Assembly (NCBI GenBank): GCA_028687375.1
Contig: JAQUAG010000007.1
Coordinates: forward strand, 1 to 64,000
Origin: Arcobacteraceae bacterium
Lineage (GTDB): Bacteria > Campylobacterota > Campylobacteria > Campylobacterales > Arcobacteraceae
Length of the DNA: 64,000 nt
Reading direction: 5' to 3'
Position 1 is the stretch's first letter. Each line of letters begins with the position of its first letter. The notes beneath the pieces are model-generated. The model made no database searches and had not been told where the DNA came from. It saw nothing but the letters and a program-made list of their open reading frames with translations. The translations under genes and the position numbers were made by a program. Below are positions 1 through 7,130 of this stretch, one piece after another.

Positions 1-1248
1 GATGCAAAAGTTGTAATGTCTAGAGTTTCAAACGGTTGGTATAGTCAATTTATCGAAAAATCTACACCAAATCAATCCTTGGAAGATTTTAAAAATAATG
101 TAAATACTATGATTAAATCAACAAGAGATAGATTTATGCAAGTTGATGAACTTTTAGAAACATATACAAAAAATGATTACACAAGAACTATGCAAATGGG
201 TGCAAATGATGAAAAAGGTGGATTATTTGAGCGATTAGTTCATGGTATTAATTCCCTTCAAGGTGCTGTTACTAAAATGCTAGTAGAAAATAAACAAAAC
301 GGATTAACACTAGATAATAGTTCAGATATTCTTTTACAAAACGTAGATACCTTAAATACAAACTCAAATGAAGCAGCAGCAGCACTAGAAGAGACAGCAG
401 CAGCATTAGAAGAGATTACTTCAAATATTTCAAATAACACAACAAATATAGTAAAAATGGCAACTTTAGCTAATAGTGTAACAACATCTTCAAATGAAGG
501 ACAAGCATTAGCTTCTCAAACAACACAAGCTATGGATGAAATTAATAAAGAAGTTAATGCAATTAGTGAAGCTATTACAATTATTGACCAAATAGCATTC
601 CAAACAAATATTCTTTCTTTAAATGCAGCAGTAGAAGCAGCAACCGCTGGTGAAGCTGGAAAAGGATTTGCCGTTGTTGCACAAGAGGTGCGAAACCTTG
701 CAACTCGTTCAGCAGATGCAGCAAATGAGATTAAGAAACTTGTATCTAACGCAACAACTAAAGCTAATAATGGTAAGAAAATAGCTGATAGTATGATAAG
801 TGGGTATACTAACTTAAATGATAATATAGAACAAACTATCAATTTAATTAAAGATGTTGAGATGGCTTCTAAAGAACAGCTACAAGGTATTAATCAAATT
901 AATGATGCTGTTAACTCTTTAGACCAACAAACACAAAGAAATGCAATGATAGCTAGTCAAACTCATGATGTAGCAGTTGATACTGATAGTATTGCTAAAT
1001 TAGTAGTATCAAGTGCAAATGAAAAAGAGTTTGTAGGGAAAAATGAAGTAAAAGCTAAAAATATGTCTAAACATAATAATGCTCCAACTCCAACTATTAA
1101 ACCTGTTGTAGCTTCTAAACCAAAAGTATCAACACCAGTTGCTTCTGCTTCATTATCTCCTAAACCTGTAGTAAAAGCTACACCAACTGGTTCAATTAAA
1201 CCAATTGTGGCATCGGCTAATGACGATGATGAATGGGCTAGTTTCTAA
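1..1248 (+). CDS. Methyl-accepting chemotaxis protein, C-terminal part (5' end outside window)
   Basis: The reading frame is open from base 1, and the ATG at 16 is internal-looking, so the true start lies upstream. What remains is the cytoplasmic half of a chemoreceptor. It has glutamate/alanine-rich methylation helices (about bases 360-420), the conserved hairpin tip with [12 protein letters not shown] and [15 protein letters not shown] (about 600-700), and a return helix. After the signalling domain comes a flexible Lys/Pro/Ala/Ser/Thr-rich tail of roughly 60 residues ending in DDDEWASF. By family knowledge it controls CheA through CheW and so flagellar rotation. The sensor domain, membrane segments and any HAMP domain are not in the window, so the ligand cannot be inferred. 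A strong terminator follows directly. Confidence 0.93.
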   Translation, partial: DAKVVMSRVSNGWYSQFIEKSTPNQSLEDFKNNVNTMIKSTRDRFMQVDELLETYTKNDYTRTMQMGANDEKGGLFERLVHGINSLQGAVTKMLVENKQNGLTLDNSSDILLQNVDTLNTNSNEAAAALEETAAALEEITSNISNNTTNIVKMATLANSVTTSSNEGQALASQTTQAMDEINKEVNAISEAITIIDQIAFQTNILSLNAAVEAATAGEAGKGFAVVAQEVRNLATRSADAANEIKKLVSNATTKANNGKKIADSMISGYTNLNDNIEQTINLIKDVEMASKEQLQGINQINDAVNSLDQQTQRNAMIASQTHDVAVDTDSIAKLVVSSANEKEFVGKNEVKAKNMSKHNNAPTPTIKPVVASKPKVSTPVASASLSPKPVVKATPTGSIKPIVASANDDDEWASF

Positions 1249-1261
1249 GAACATAAAACTT

Positions 1262-1285
1262 ATAAGTGGACTTTCGTCCACTTAT
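1262..1285 (+). terminator. Hairpin terminator of the chemoreceptor gene
   Basis: A perfect 10-bp stem (1262-1271 with 1276-1285) closes a TTTC loop 14 bases after the stop codon and is followed by a short pyrimidine stretch. It separates the receptor from the next gene. Confidence 0.75.
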
Positions 1286-1367
1286 TTCTAACTCAAGTAA
1301 ATTTTACTGAAGATTTAAATTTTTTCTCAAGTTAATTTTTTCTCATCAACTCAAAATGTAAATTCTC

Positions 1368-1376
1368 TGCTACAAT
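1368..1376 (+). promoter_or_regulatory. Probable extended -10 promoter for the 1433 gene
   Basis: TGCTACAAT matches the extended -10 pattern TGnTAnAAT. It lies about 57 bases before the start codon at 1433, and no convincing -35 is present. The same pattern recurs before the MetF-family and flagellin genes in this window. Confidence 0.5.
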
Positions 1377-1432
1377 GTTACCATTATGAAACTTTTTTTG
1401 GGAACTATTCCAAAAAATTAAAAGGAGACAAA

Positions 1433-1837
1433 ATGGCTTATTTTGATAATGCAAAAAAAGGTGATGTTGTATTTGGTCTTGTATTTGGAAAAGGTACGAT
1501 TAGAGATGTTTTTGAAGATAGTCACTATAAAATAGTTGTCGAATTTGAAAATGAACATGAGATTCCTTATACTGAAGATGGAGTTCCTGGATGGGGCAAA
1601 TTTCAGGTACAAACACTTTTTTACAAAACAGATATTGATGTAACAGAGTTAGATTTTTCACCTGTTTCAAAAGTTTTGACACCTAAAAAAATCATCAAAC
1701 TTATGGATAAGAAAAAATTAGAAGTAAGATTGCCATCTGGAATTTGGCATAAGTGTAATAAAGCTACAAAAAAATATACAAGAGAGATGTTAGAGAAAGA
1801 GAAATTTCATTTATTTAGAAAACAACCCTCAAATTAA
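1433..1837 (+). CDS. Conserved hypothetical protein, 134 aa
   Basis: The start is supported by the purine-rich AAAAGGAGAC just upstream. The protein is small, soluble and basic towards the C-terminus, with no signal peptide, membrane segment or cysteine cluster. The N-terminal 60 residues are strand-rich (GDVVFGLVFGKGTI, then KIVVEFEN), suggesting a small beta-barrel of the kind used in nucleic-acid or protein binding. The C-terminal part holds repeated lysines. I do not recognise a characterised family and assign no function. It is monocistronic, with its own promoter and an independent promoter for the next gene, so the neighbours say little about its role. Confidence 0.75.
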   Translation: MAYFDNAKKGDVVFGLVFGKGTIRDVFEDSHYKIVVEFENEHEIPYTEDGVPGWGKFQVQTLFYKTDIDVTELDFSPVSKVLTPKKIIKLMDKKKLEVRLPSGIWHKCNKATKKYTREMLEKEKFHLFRKQPSN

Positions 1838-1853
1838 AATAAAAACTAAGATG

Positions 1854-1862
1854 TGGTACAAT
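1854..1862 (+). promoter_or_regulatory. Probable extended -10 promoter for the MetF-family gene
   Basis: TGGTACAAT (extended -10 form) lies 30 bases upstream of the ATG at 1893. The 55-base gap between the two genes otherwise contains only a GCGAGGTG ribosome-binding site. Confidence 0.5.
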
Positions 1863-1892
1863 CGCATAAATTAAAGCGAGGTGTCACCATAA

Positions 1893-2804
1893 ATGTTTCA
1901 AAAACTTATCCATAAACTACAAAATGAAGAGTATCTTACACTAGAAACAACACCTTCACATGAACCAACATTTGATGCTATAATAGAAAAAATCAAAGAA
2001 TATGATTTAGCTTCAAAGGTAGATGGATTTACAACTACAGATAATCCTCTTTCAAAACTAAAATATAACTCTTTTTTCGCGAGTGTGAAATTACAACAAG
2101 CTTTTAATAAACCTGTAATTGCCACTTTATCGATGAGAGATAGAAATAAAATAGCACTTCAAAGTGATCTGCTTGGTGGAAATGATTTTGATGTGAGAGC
2201 TATTTTAGCGCTCACTGGTGATCCTATCCATATGAGTGATCAACCACATACAAAAGGGGTATTTGAAGGCAATTCAAATTTGCTTCTTGAGATAATAAAT
2301 TCATTTAACAATGGAATGGATTTTAGTGGTAAACCTTTTAAAACTGCTCCAAAACAAATCTATCCATTTGCTGTTGTAAATTCATTTGCTAAAAACTTTA
2401 AAACTTTAGAAAAAAAGATGAATAAAAAAATAGCTTCTAAAGCTGTTGGAATCATTACACAACCAATTTACGATATAGAAAATGGAAAAGTATTGCTTGA
2501 AACATTTAATAATGCAAAATTAGAATTTAAAGATGAGAGAAGTAAAGCGGAACTTATTTTAGGAATTTTCCCTATCACAAAACTACGAACTGCCCAGTTT
2601 TTAGCTTCACATGTTCCTGGAATTTATGTCCCTAATACTTGGATAGATGCACTTACAAAAGCTTCTAAAATAGGAGAAGAAGAGGAATATAAAGTAGGTA
2701 TGGAGCTAAGCTTCAATCTTTTAAATGAAACAAAAAAAATTCATCCAAAAATTCATCTTATGACCGCTAATCGGTTTGATATTGCAAATGAACTATTAAA
2801 ATAA
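1893..2804 (+). CDS. Methylenetetrahydrofolate reductase-family protein
   Basis: This 303-residue soluble protein resembles the flavin-dependent 5,10-methylenetetrahydrofolate reductase TIM barrel. It has an N-terminal TLETTPS strand where MetF carries its catalytic glutamate region, a central ILALTGDP motif corresponding to the folate/FAD-binding strand (ALRGD in E. coli MetF), a GIITQPIYD strand matching the AITQFFFD region, and LILGIFPIT matching the IIPGILPV region. Family members make 5-methyl-THF for methionine synthesis. No methionine-pathway gene is adjacent, so it could be the housekeeping enzyme or a diverged paralogue. I leave out the symbol for that reason. It has its own promoter and a terminator just after the stop. 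Confidence 0.78.
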   Translation: MFQKLIHKLQNEEYLTLETTPSHEPTFDAIIEKIKEYDLASKVDGFTTTDNPLSKLKYNSFFASVKLQQAFNKPVIATLSMRDRNKIALQSDLLGGNDFDVRAILALTGDPIHMSDQPHTKGVFEGNSNLLLEIINSFNNGMDFSGKPFKTAPKQIYPFAVVNSFAKNFKTLEKKMNKKIASKAVGIITQPIYDIENGKVLLETFNNAKLEFKDERSKAELILGIFPITKLRTAQFLASHVPGIYVPNTWIDALTKASKIGEEEEYKVGMELSFNLLNETKKIHPKIHLMTANRFDIANELLK

Positions 2805-2820
2805 GGGCTTTCTCCTTATT
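2800..2820 (+). terminator. Hairpin terminator after the MetF-family gene
   Basis: A 7-bp stem (2800-2806 with 2814-2820) overlaps the stop codon and runs into a T-rich stretch. The following 100 bases are AT-rich with no gene seen, up to the flagellin promoter. Confidence 0.65.
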
Positions 2821-2921
2821 TTCTTTCTTAACTATTTCCCTTATATTCTCATTTTTTTAAACTAAAAACAACTCAACACACTTTCTTATTATTTGCATAA
2901 AATTAATCTAAATATAAGAAA

Positions 2922-2930
2922 TGGTATAAT
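2922..2930 (+). promoter_or_regulatory. Flagellin copy 1 promoter, extended -10
   Basis: TGGTATAAT is a perfect extended -10 element of sigma-70 type. Transcription would begin near 2937-2941, which is where sequence identity with the second flagellin leader begins. I see no clear sigma-28 box (CGATAT-type -10). Confidence 0.55.
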
Positions 2931-2940
2931 ATAATTTCAA

Positions 2941-3076
2941 TATAACTGTATAGGTATCAATTGATACCGAAGGGTGAGAGACCCTATGCTTAAAGGGTGT
3001 TAATCTGATAAGAATGTAAATTGGTGCAAAGTGGAATTCTTTGCAAAAGTGTCATAAATATTTAAAAGGATAAATT
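2941..3076 (+). promoter_or_regulatory. Structured flagellin 5' leader, copy 1
   Basis: This 136-base untranslated leader is identical to 3994-4129 before the second flagellin. From 5' to 3' it holds a 16-base perfect palindrome GGTATCAATTGATACC (2953-2968), a 5-bp hairpin AGGGT/ACCCT (2971-2985), a second AGGGT (2994-2998) that can compete for the same ACCCT, and a 7-bp hairpin TGCAAAG/CTTTGCA (3025-3031 with 3039-3045). The last has a TGGAATT loop that displays GGA. The ribosome-binding site AAAAGGA (3063-3069) supplies a second GGA. A GGA in a hairpin loop plus one in the Shine-Dalgarno is the classic CsrA target layout, and CsrA/FliW control of flagellin translation is established in Campylobacter jejuni. 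Its operation here is inference. Confidence 0.6.
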
Positions 3077-3228
3077 ATGAGAATTAATACAAATGCTGCA
3101 TCATTAAATGCACAAGAATCTGCAACAAATACAAATAATAACTTAAGAAGTTCATTAGAAAAATTAAGTTCAGGTCTTAGAATTAATAAAGCTTCGGATG
3201 ATGCTTCTGGATTGGCGATTGCTGATAA
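2941..3228 (+). repeat. 5' direct repeat block shared with 3994-4281
   Basis: These 288 bases, covering the whole leader and the first 152 bases of the flagellin gene, are identical to 3994-4281 at a constant offset of 1053. The first mismatch is at 3229 (G versus A at 4282), and upstream of 2941 the two copies are unrelated. Confidence 0.95.
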
Positions 3229-3940
3229 GTTAAGAACACAGGCATCTTCAATAGGTCAATCAATATCAAATGGGAATAGTGCGACTGCTTTAACACAAAT
3301 TGCTGATAAAGCGATGGCTGAGCAATCAAATATTCTTGATATTGTAAAACAAAAATTAATCCAAGCTGCAACTGCTACTACTTCTCAAGAGGGTAGAACA
3401 GCGATTGCGAAAGATATTAGTAAACTGTTAACACAATTAGATAATATCGCAAGTCAAACGAACTATAATGGTATCTCATTATTACAAGCTAGTGCTGCTG
3501 GTAAAGGAACATCTTCTAAACTTGATTTCCAAATGGGTGAATCATCTGGAAACTTAATATCATTAGGTTCAGGAATTCAAGCTAATACTTCTGGATTAGA
3601 TGGGATGTTTACATTAGTTAGTAAAACAAGTGCAGCAGCAGCGAGTGGATTTGCAGCTGAGTCAGCAAGAGCTATTATGAAAAATGTTGATAGTGCATTA
3701 AATCAACTTAATGGTTGGAGATCAGATGTTGGTTCTACACAAAATCAACTTGAATCAGCTTTAAGAAATATGATGACTCAACAAACAAATATCAAAGCAG
3801 CAGAATCTGTAATTAGAGATGTTGATTATGCTTCTGAGAGTGCGAACTTTAATAAACAAAATATTATTGCGCAAGCTGGGACTTATGCTATGAGTCAAGC
3901 GAATGCAGTACAACAAAACGTTCTAAAACTACTTCAGTAG
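3077..3940 (+). CDS. flaA: Flagellin, tandem copy 1
   Basis: This 287-residue protein is a short flagellin made almost only of the D0/D1 polymerisation domains. The N-terminus MRINTNAASLNAQ, the SSGLRINKASDDASGLAIA segment and the C-terminal ESVIRDVDYASE ... ILAQAG-like (here IIAQAGTYAM) and NVLKLLQ stretches are diagnostic. The central part (about residues 150-195) is short, rich in Ser/Thr/Ala/Gly and the only region that clearly differs from copy 2. It is the likely surface-exposed, glycosylated segment. It is secreted by the flagellar type III system and needs FliS, encoded at 30936. A perfect 7-bp hairpin (3949-3965) follows the stop but lacks a T-run, so some transcripts may reach copy 2. 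The symbol follows the usual flaA/flaB naming. Confidence 0.95.
   Translation: MRINTNAASLNAQESATNTNNNLRSSLEKLSSGLRINKASDDASGLAIADKLRTQASSIGQSISNGNSATALTQIADKAMAEQSNILDIVKQKLIQAATATTSQEGRTAIAKDISKLLTQLDNIASQTNYNGISLLQASAAGKGTSSKLDFQMGESSGNLISLGSGIQANTSGLDGMFTLVSKTSAAAASGFAAESARAIMKNVDSALNQLNGWRSDVGSTQNQLESALRNMMTQQTNIKAAESVIRDVDYASESANFNKQNIIAQAGTYAMSQANAVQQNVLKLLQ
3676..3928 (+). repeat. 3' direct repeat block shared with 4723-4975
   Basis: These 253 bases, encoding the flagellin C-terminal D1/D0 helices, are identical to 4723-4975 (offset 1047). Identity stops within the last few codons, where synonymous differences appear. Together with the 5' block this brackets a diverged middle, the pattern left by gene conversion between tandem copies. 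Confidence 0.93.
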
Positions 3941-3993
3941 TCGATAAAGCAATATAAAATATTGCAAAGAATGTTTGTTAAAAATAATTTTAG

Positions 3994-4129
3994 TATAACT
4001 GTATAGGTATCAATTGATACCGAAGGGTGAGAGACCCTATGCTTAAAGGGTGTTAATCTGATAAGAATGTAAATTGGTGCAAAGTGGAATTCTTTGCAAA
4101 AGTGTCATAAATATTTAAAAGGATAAATT
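3994..4129 (+). promoter_or_regulatory. Structured flagellin 5' leader, copy 2
   Basis: Base-for-base identical to the leader at 2941-3076, with the same palindrome, competing AGGGT/ACCCT pairings, GGA-loop hairpin and GGA ribosome-binding site. The sequence before it (3941-3993) differs from copy 1 and shows no clean TATAAT, so the two genes share post-transcriptional control but may differ in promoter strength. Confidence 0.6.
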
Positions 4130-4987
4130 ATGAGAATTAATACAAATGCTGCATCATTAAATGCACAAGAATCTGCAACAAATACAAATAATAACTTAAG
4201 AAGTTCATTAGAAAAATTAAGTTCAGGTCTTAGAATTAATAAAGCTTCGGATGATGCTTCTGGATTGGCGATTGCTGATAAATTAAGAACACAGGCGTCT
4301 TCAATTGGTCAAGCGATATCAAATGGGAATAGTGCGACTGCTTTAACACAAATTGCTGATAAAGCGATGGCTGAGCAATCAAATATTCTTGATATTGTAA
4401 AACAAAAATTAATCCAAGCTGCAACTGCTACTACTTCAGAAGAGGGTAGAACAGCTATTGGAAAAGATATTAATAAATTGTTAACACAATTAGATAATAT
4501 TGCAACACAAACAAACTATAATGGTATTTCATTATTGCAAGCAAGTGCTGCTAGTACTGATTCATCTATAAAACTAGATTTTCAAATGGGAGAGTCATCT
4601 GGAAATCTTATATCATTAGGTTCAGGTATTACAGCTAATACTCATGGATTAGATGGTATGTCTGCATTAAAAGCTTCTGCACTTGGTGGTGCTAGTTTTT
4701 CAGCTGGCGTAGCAAGAGGATATATGAAAAATGTTGATAGTGCATTAAATCAACTTAATGGTTGGAGATCAGATGTTGGTTCTACACAAAATCAACTTGA
4801 ATCAGCTTTAAGAAATATGATGACTCAACAAACAAATATCAAAGCAGCAGAATCTGTAATTAGAGATGTTGATTATGCTTCTGAGAGTGCGAACTTTAAT
4901 AAACAAAATATTATTGCGCAAGCTGGGACTTATGCTATGAGTCAAGCGAATGCAGTACAACAAAACGTTCTAAAATTATTACAATAA
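4130..4987 (+). CDS. flaB: Flagellin, tandem copy 2
   Basis: This 285-residue flagellin has N- and C-terminal polymerisation domains nearly identical to copy 1. The middle third (about residues 150-195) differs by substitutions and a net two-residue deletion and again carries many Ser/Thr, the usual attachment sites for pseudaminic-type sugars. Start, ribosome-binding site and leader match copy 1. There is no strong terminator directly after the stop, only a 6-bp hairpin at 4991-5009. The next gene encodes the Maf glycosyltransferase that would act on this protein. Which copy is the major filament subunit cannot be read from the sequence. Confidence 0.95.
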   Translation: MRINTNAASLNAQESATNTNNNLRSSLEKLSSGLRINKASDDASGLAIADKLRTQASSIGQAISNGNSATALTQIADKAMAEQSNILDIVKQKLIQAATATTSEEGRTAIGKDINKLLTQLDNIATQTNYNGISLLQASAASTDSSIKLDFQMGESSGNLISLGSGITANTHGLDGMSALKASALGGASFSAGVARGYMKNVDSALNQLNGWRSDVGSTQNQLESALRNMMTQQTNIKAAESVIRDVDYASESANFNKQNIIAQAGTYAMSQANAVQQNVLKLLQ

Positions 4988-5102
4988 TAATCTAAGATAG
5001 TTCCTTAGAAATTAATTTTAAGCTATTTTTGTAGTTTAAGGTTGTTTCTTTGTAAGTTATTCTAGAATTATTTAAATAGTTTTTTGAATGTAGGTTAAAA
5101 AA

Positions 5103-5108
5103 TATAAT
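5103..5108 (+). promoter_or_regulatory. Candidate -10 box upstream of maf
   Basis: A TATAAT hexamer sits so that transcription would start at about 5115, at the foot of the hairpin at 5116-5137. No -35 was identified. Confidence 0.35.
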
Positions 5109-5115
5109 CTATAAA

Positions 5116-5143
5116 GCCCAAGGAGTAATTTCTTGGGTTTTTT
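5116..5143 (+). terminator. Terminator-like hairpin with T-run between flaB and maf
   Basis: The stem CCCAAG/CTTGGG (5117-5122 with 5132-5137), extended by wobble pairs, is followed by six T residues (5138-5143), the form of an intrinsic terminator. It ends only 22 bases before the maf start codon, so it either ends flagellin transcription or attenuates maf. Confidence 0.65.
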
Positions 5144-5165
5144 GTTTTCATAAAAAGGATTCCTT

Positions 5166-7130
5166 ATGGAAGAAGAGTTAATCGATTTAAGCAGTACATT
5201 GTTTGAAATTTACAGAAGAAATTTAGTATTTCTAGAAGAGTATTTTCCAAAAGTTTTTGATAAGGTAGATATTTTATCAAAAGAATTAGATGAAGAGAAA
5301 TATTTTCCTAAGTATACATTAGAGTATGTAGATAATTATTTTGATATTTTAAATGTTGAGACAAATTCTTGGTATTATGGTGAAAACACTTATGCAGATG
5401 GTGATTTTAGAGCAAAACATTCTAATTTTACAAAAGATGGTTCTTTGGATCTTTTACGAAAAGGTCTTGGTGGAAAGAAACTTGCAAAAAGTGAATCATT
5501 CAAAGATGTATTACCGATTATTGATTATATGAATGACATAATAGACTTTGATACTATAGAATTTCAAAAAGTGTATAAATTTATTTTTATTGGGACTGGA
5601 CTTGGTATCCATCTTCATGAAATCAATAAAAAGCTAGACCCTTTTACAACATTAATCATAGAACCAGAATTAGAAGTTTTTAGATTGTCATTATTTGTGA
5701 CAGATTATAGCGAGTTCCAAAAAAACAATAAAAAATTATTTTTGTATGTTGGAGATGATAAGTTTGAAAGGATAAATGCCATTCAGCAGTTCTATAATTA
5801 TCATAATTATATGAATTATAATATTAAGCATCATCTATTAATTCAAAATAATGAAACGATATTAGCTGAGATCAAAGATTTCTTTTCAACAAATACAACA
5901 ACATCCTTTCCTTATTCACTCACTTTAAAAAATATACATAGAACTATCAAATATATGAGAGATGAAGAGAGGTTCTTTGATACAACGCTTATTATGGAGC
6001 AAAAAGTTTTAAAAGATAAACCAACTTTGATAGTTGCAGCTGGACCTTCTTTAGATAACTATATTGATTGGATATGTGAACATCAAAATAAATTTATTAT
6101 TGTGTGTGTTGATGTAATTTTGCGAAAACTTGAAGAGCATCAAATTATTCCAGACATTGTAGTATCAATTGACCCGTCTCATTTATGTGGGAAATATTTA
6201 ACGACTGAAAATAAAGATTTTTTAAAAGATAGTGCTATTGTTTTTTTGTCACAGCAAGAGGAGAGTGTTGTTGAGATAGTAAAAGATACAAAAAAATATT
6301 TTTCTCAAAGTATCCCGCTACTTGTAGATATTGGATATATGGGAAGTGTATCTAATGTTGGAACTTTTGCCCTTTTAGTATCTATACATTTTGGAGCGAA
6401 TAAAGTCTATACGATAGGAAATGATGCAGCATTTAATCAAGAAACAGGGAATAGATATTCCAAAGGGAGTTCTAATAACTTAGTTGATGAATTAGACTCT
6501 AGTGCTAAGAGTGATAATATTATTTCTAATTATGATGTTATGGAAGTTGAAGGAAATCTAAGAGAGAAAGTAAGAACAAATAGAATATTGATGACTTTTA
6601 AAGAAGCTTTTGAATCTACAATGTATAGTTTGAAAGTTTTTTATAAAGATTTAGAAGTATATAATCTATCTGATGGTGTAAAATTAAATGGTTTTGAACC
6701 TATGTCATTTGAAATAATTAATAGTCTTGTTGAAGAGATGGAAGAGAAAGAAAAGAATATTCAAGAGTTAATGGATCAAATTTCTATTGTAGTGGAGATG
6801 CCTGATTATACAAAAGATATTAAGATATTAAATTCAATTGTCAATAAAGCTAAAAAATACAAAAAAAATCAACTTACGTCAAGAAATGGTTTTTTAGAAG
6901 AAAAATTGAGTTTGATGGTTTGGATTTTGGAGCAATCGAAAAAGACAAATGGTGCTATTATTGGTAATATGTTTTTACATTATACAGAACTTGTAGACAT
7001 CTATGTGAACTTTTTATTAAATTTAAGACAACAAAATCTCTATGACAAAAAACATCTAATTAAAATAAATCAGTTGTGGTTAGATGGTGTTATCAATGTT
7101 ATTACGGATATTAGAAAAGCAATTTCATAA
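5166..7130 (+). CDS. Motility accessory factor, Maf-family flagellin glycosyltransferase
   Basis: This 654-residue cytoplasmic protein carries the MAF_flag10 (DUF115) domain in its middle, about residues 250-440. That domain begins with the signature PTLIVAAGPSLDN (AAGPS near residue 291) and continues through CVDVILRKLEEHQIIPDIVVSIDP. Maf proteins resemble sialyltransferases and transfer CMP-pseudaminic or legionaminic acid to Ser/Thr of flagellin before export. The position directly behind two flagellins and opposite a pse operon supports this. The ribosome-binding site lies in AAGGATTCCTT (5155-5165), self-complementary and touching the ATG, which may limit initiation. The gene overlaps the end of the convergent 7125-8066 gene by 6 bases. 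Only one maf copy is visible in this window. Confidence 0.9.
   Translation: MEEELIDLSSTLFEIYRRNLVFLEEYFPKVFDKVDILSKELDEEKYFPKYTLEYVDNYFDILNVETNSWYYGENTYADGDFRAKHSNFTKDGSLDLLRKGLGGKKLAKSESFKDVLPIIDYMNDIIDFDTIEFQKVYKFIFIGTGLGIHLHEINKKLDPFTTLIIEPELEVFRLSLFVTDYSEFQKNNKKLFLYVGDDKFERINAIQQFYNYHNYMNYNIKHHLLIQNNETILAEIKDFFSTNTTTSFPYSLTLKNIHRTIKYMRDEERFFDTTLIMEQKVLKDKPTLIVAAGPSLDNYIDWICEHQNKFIIVCVDVILRKLEEHQIIPDIVVSIDPSHLCGKYLTTENKDFLKDSAIVFLSQQEESVVEIVKDTKKYFSQSIPLLVDIGYMGSVSNVGTFALLVSIHFGANKVYTIGNDAAFNQETGNRYSKGSSNNLVDELDSSAKSDNIISNYDVMEVEGNLREKVRTNRILMTFKEAFESTMYSLKVFYKDLEVYNLSDGVKLNGFEPMSFEIINSLVEEMEEKEKNIQELMDQISIVVEMPDYTKDIKILNSIVNKAKKYKKNQLTSRNGFLEEKLSLMVWILEQSKKTNGAIIGNMFLHYTELVDIYVNFLLNLRQQNLYDKKHLIKINQLWLDGVINVITDIRKAIS

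Noticed and set aside
516-842. A 108-codon antisense frame in the chemoreceptor gene.
   Set aside because: It mirrors the Ala/Ser-rich coiled coil of the receptor and shows no start signal. Similar antisense frames in metF-like, pseB, rpoB and purE neighbours were dismissed for the same reason.
2881-2940. A sigma-28 promoter for flagellin.
   Set aside because: No CGATAT-type -10 with matching upstream box was visible. An extended sigma-70 -10 fits better.
2941-3076. Flagellin leader looks superficially like a TPP riboswitch (GGGTGAGAGACCCT and a later CTGATA).
   Set aside because: The order and spacing of the conserved TPP elements (CUGAGA followed by ACCUGAUCUGGAUAAUGCCAGCG) are not met, the second arm is missing, and a thiamine switch on flagellins has no precedent.
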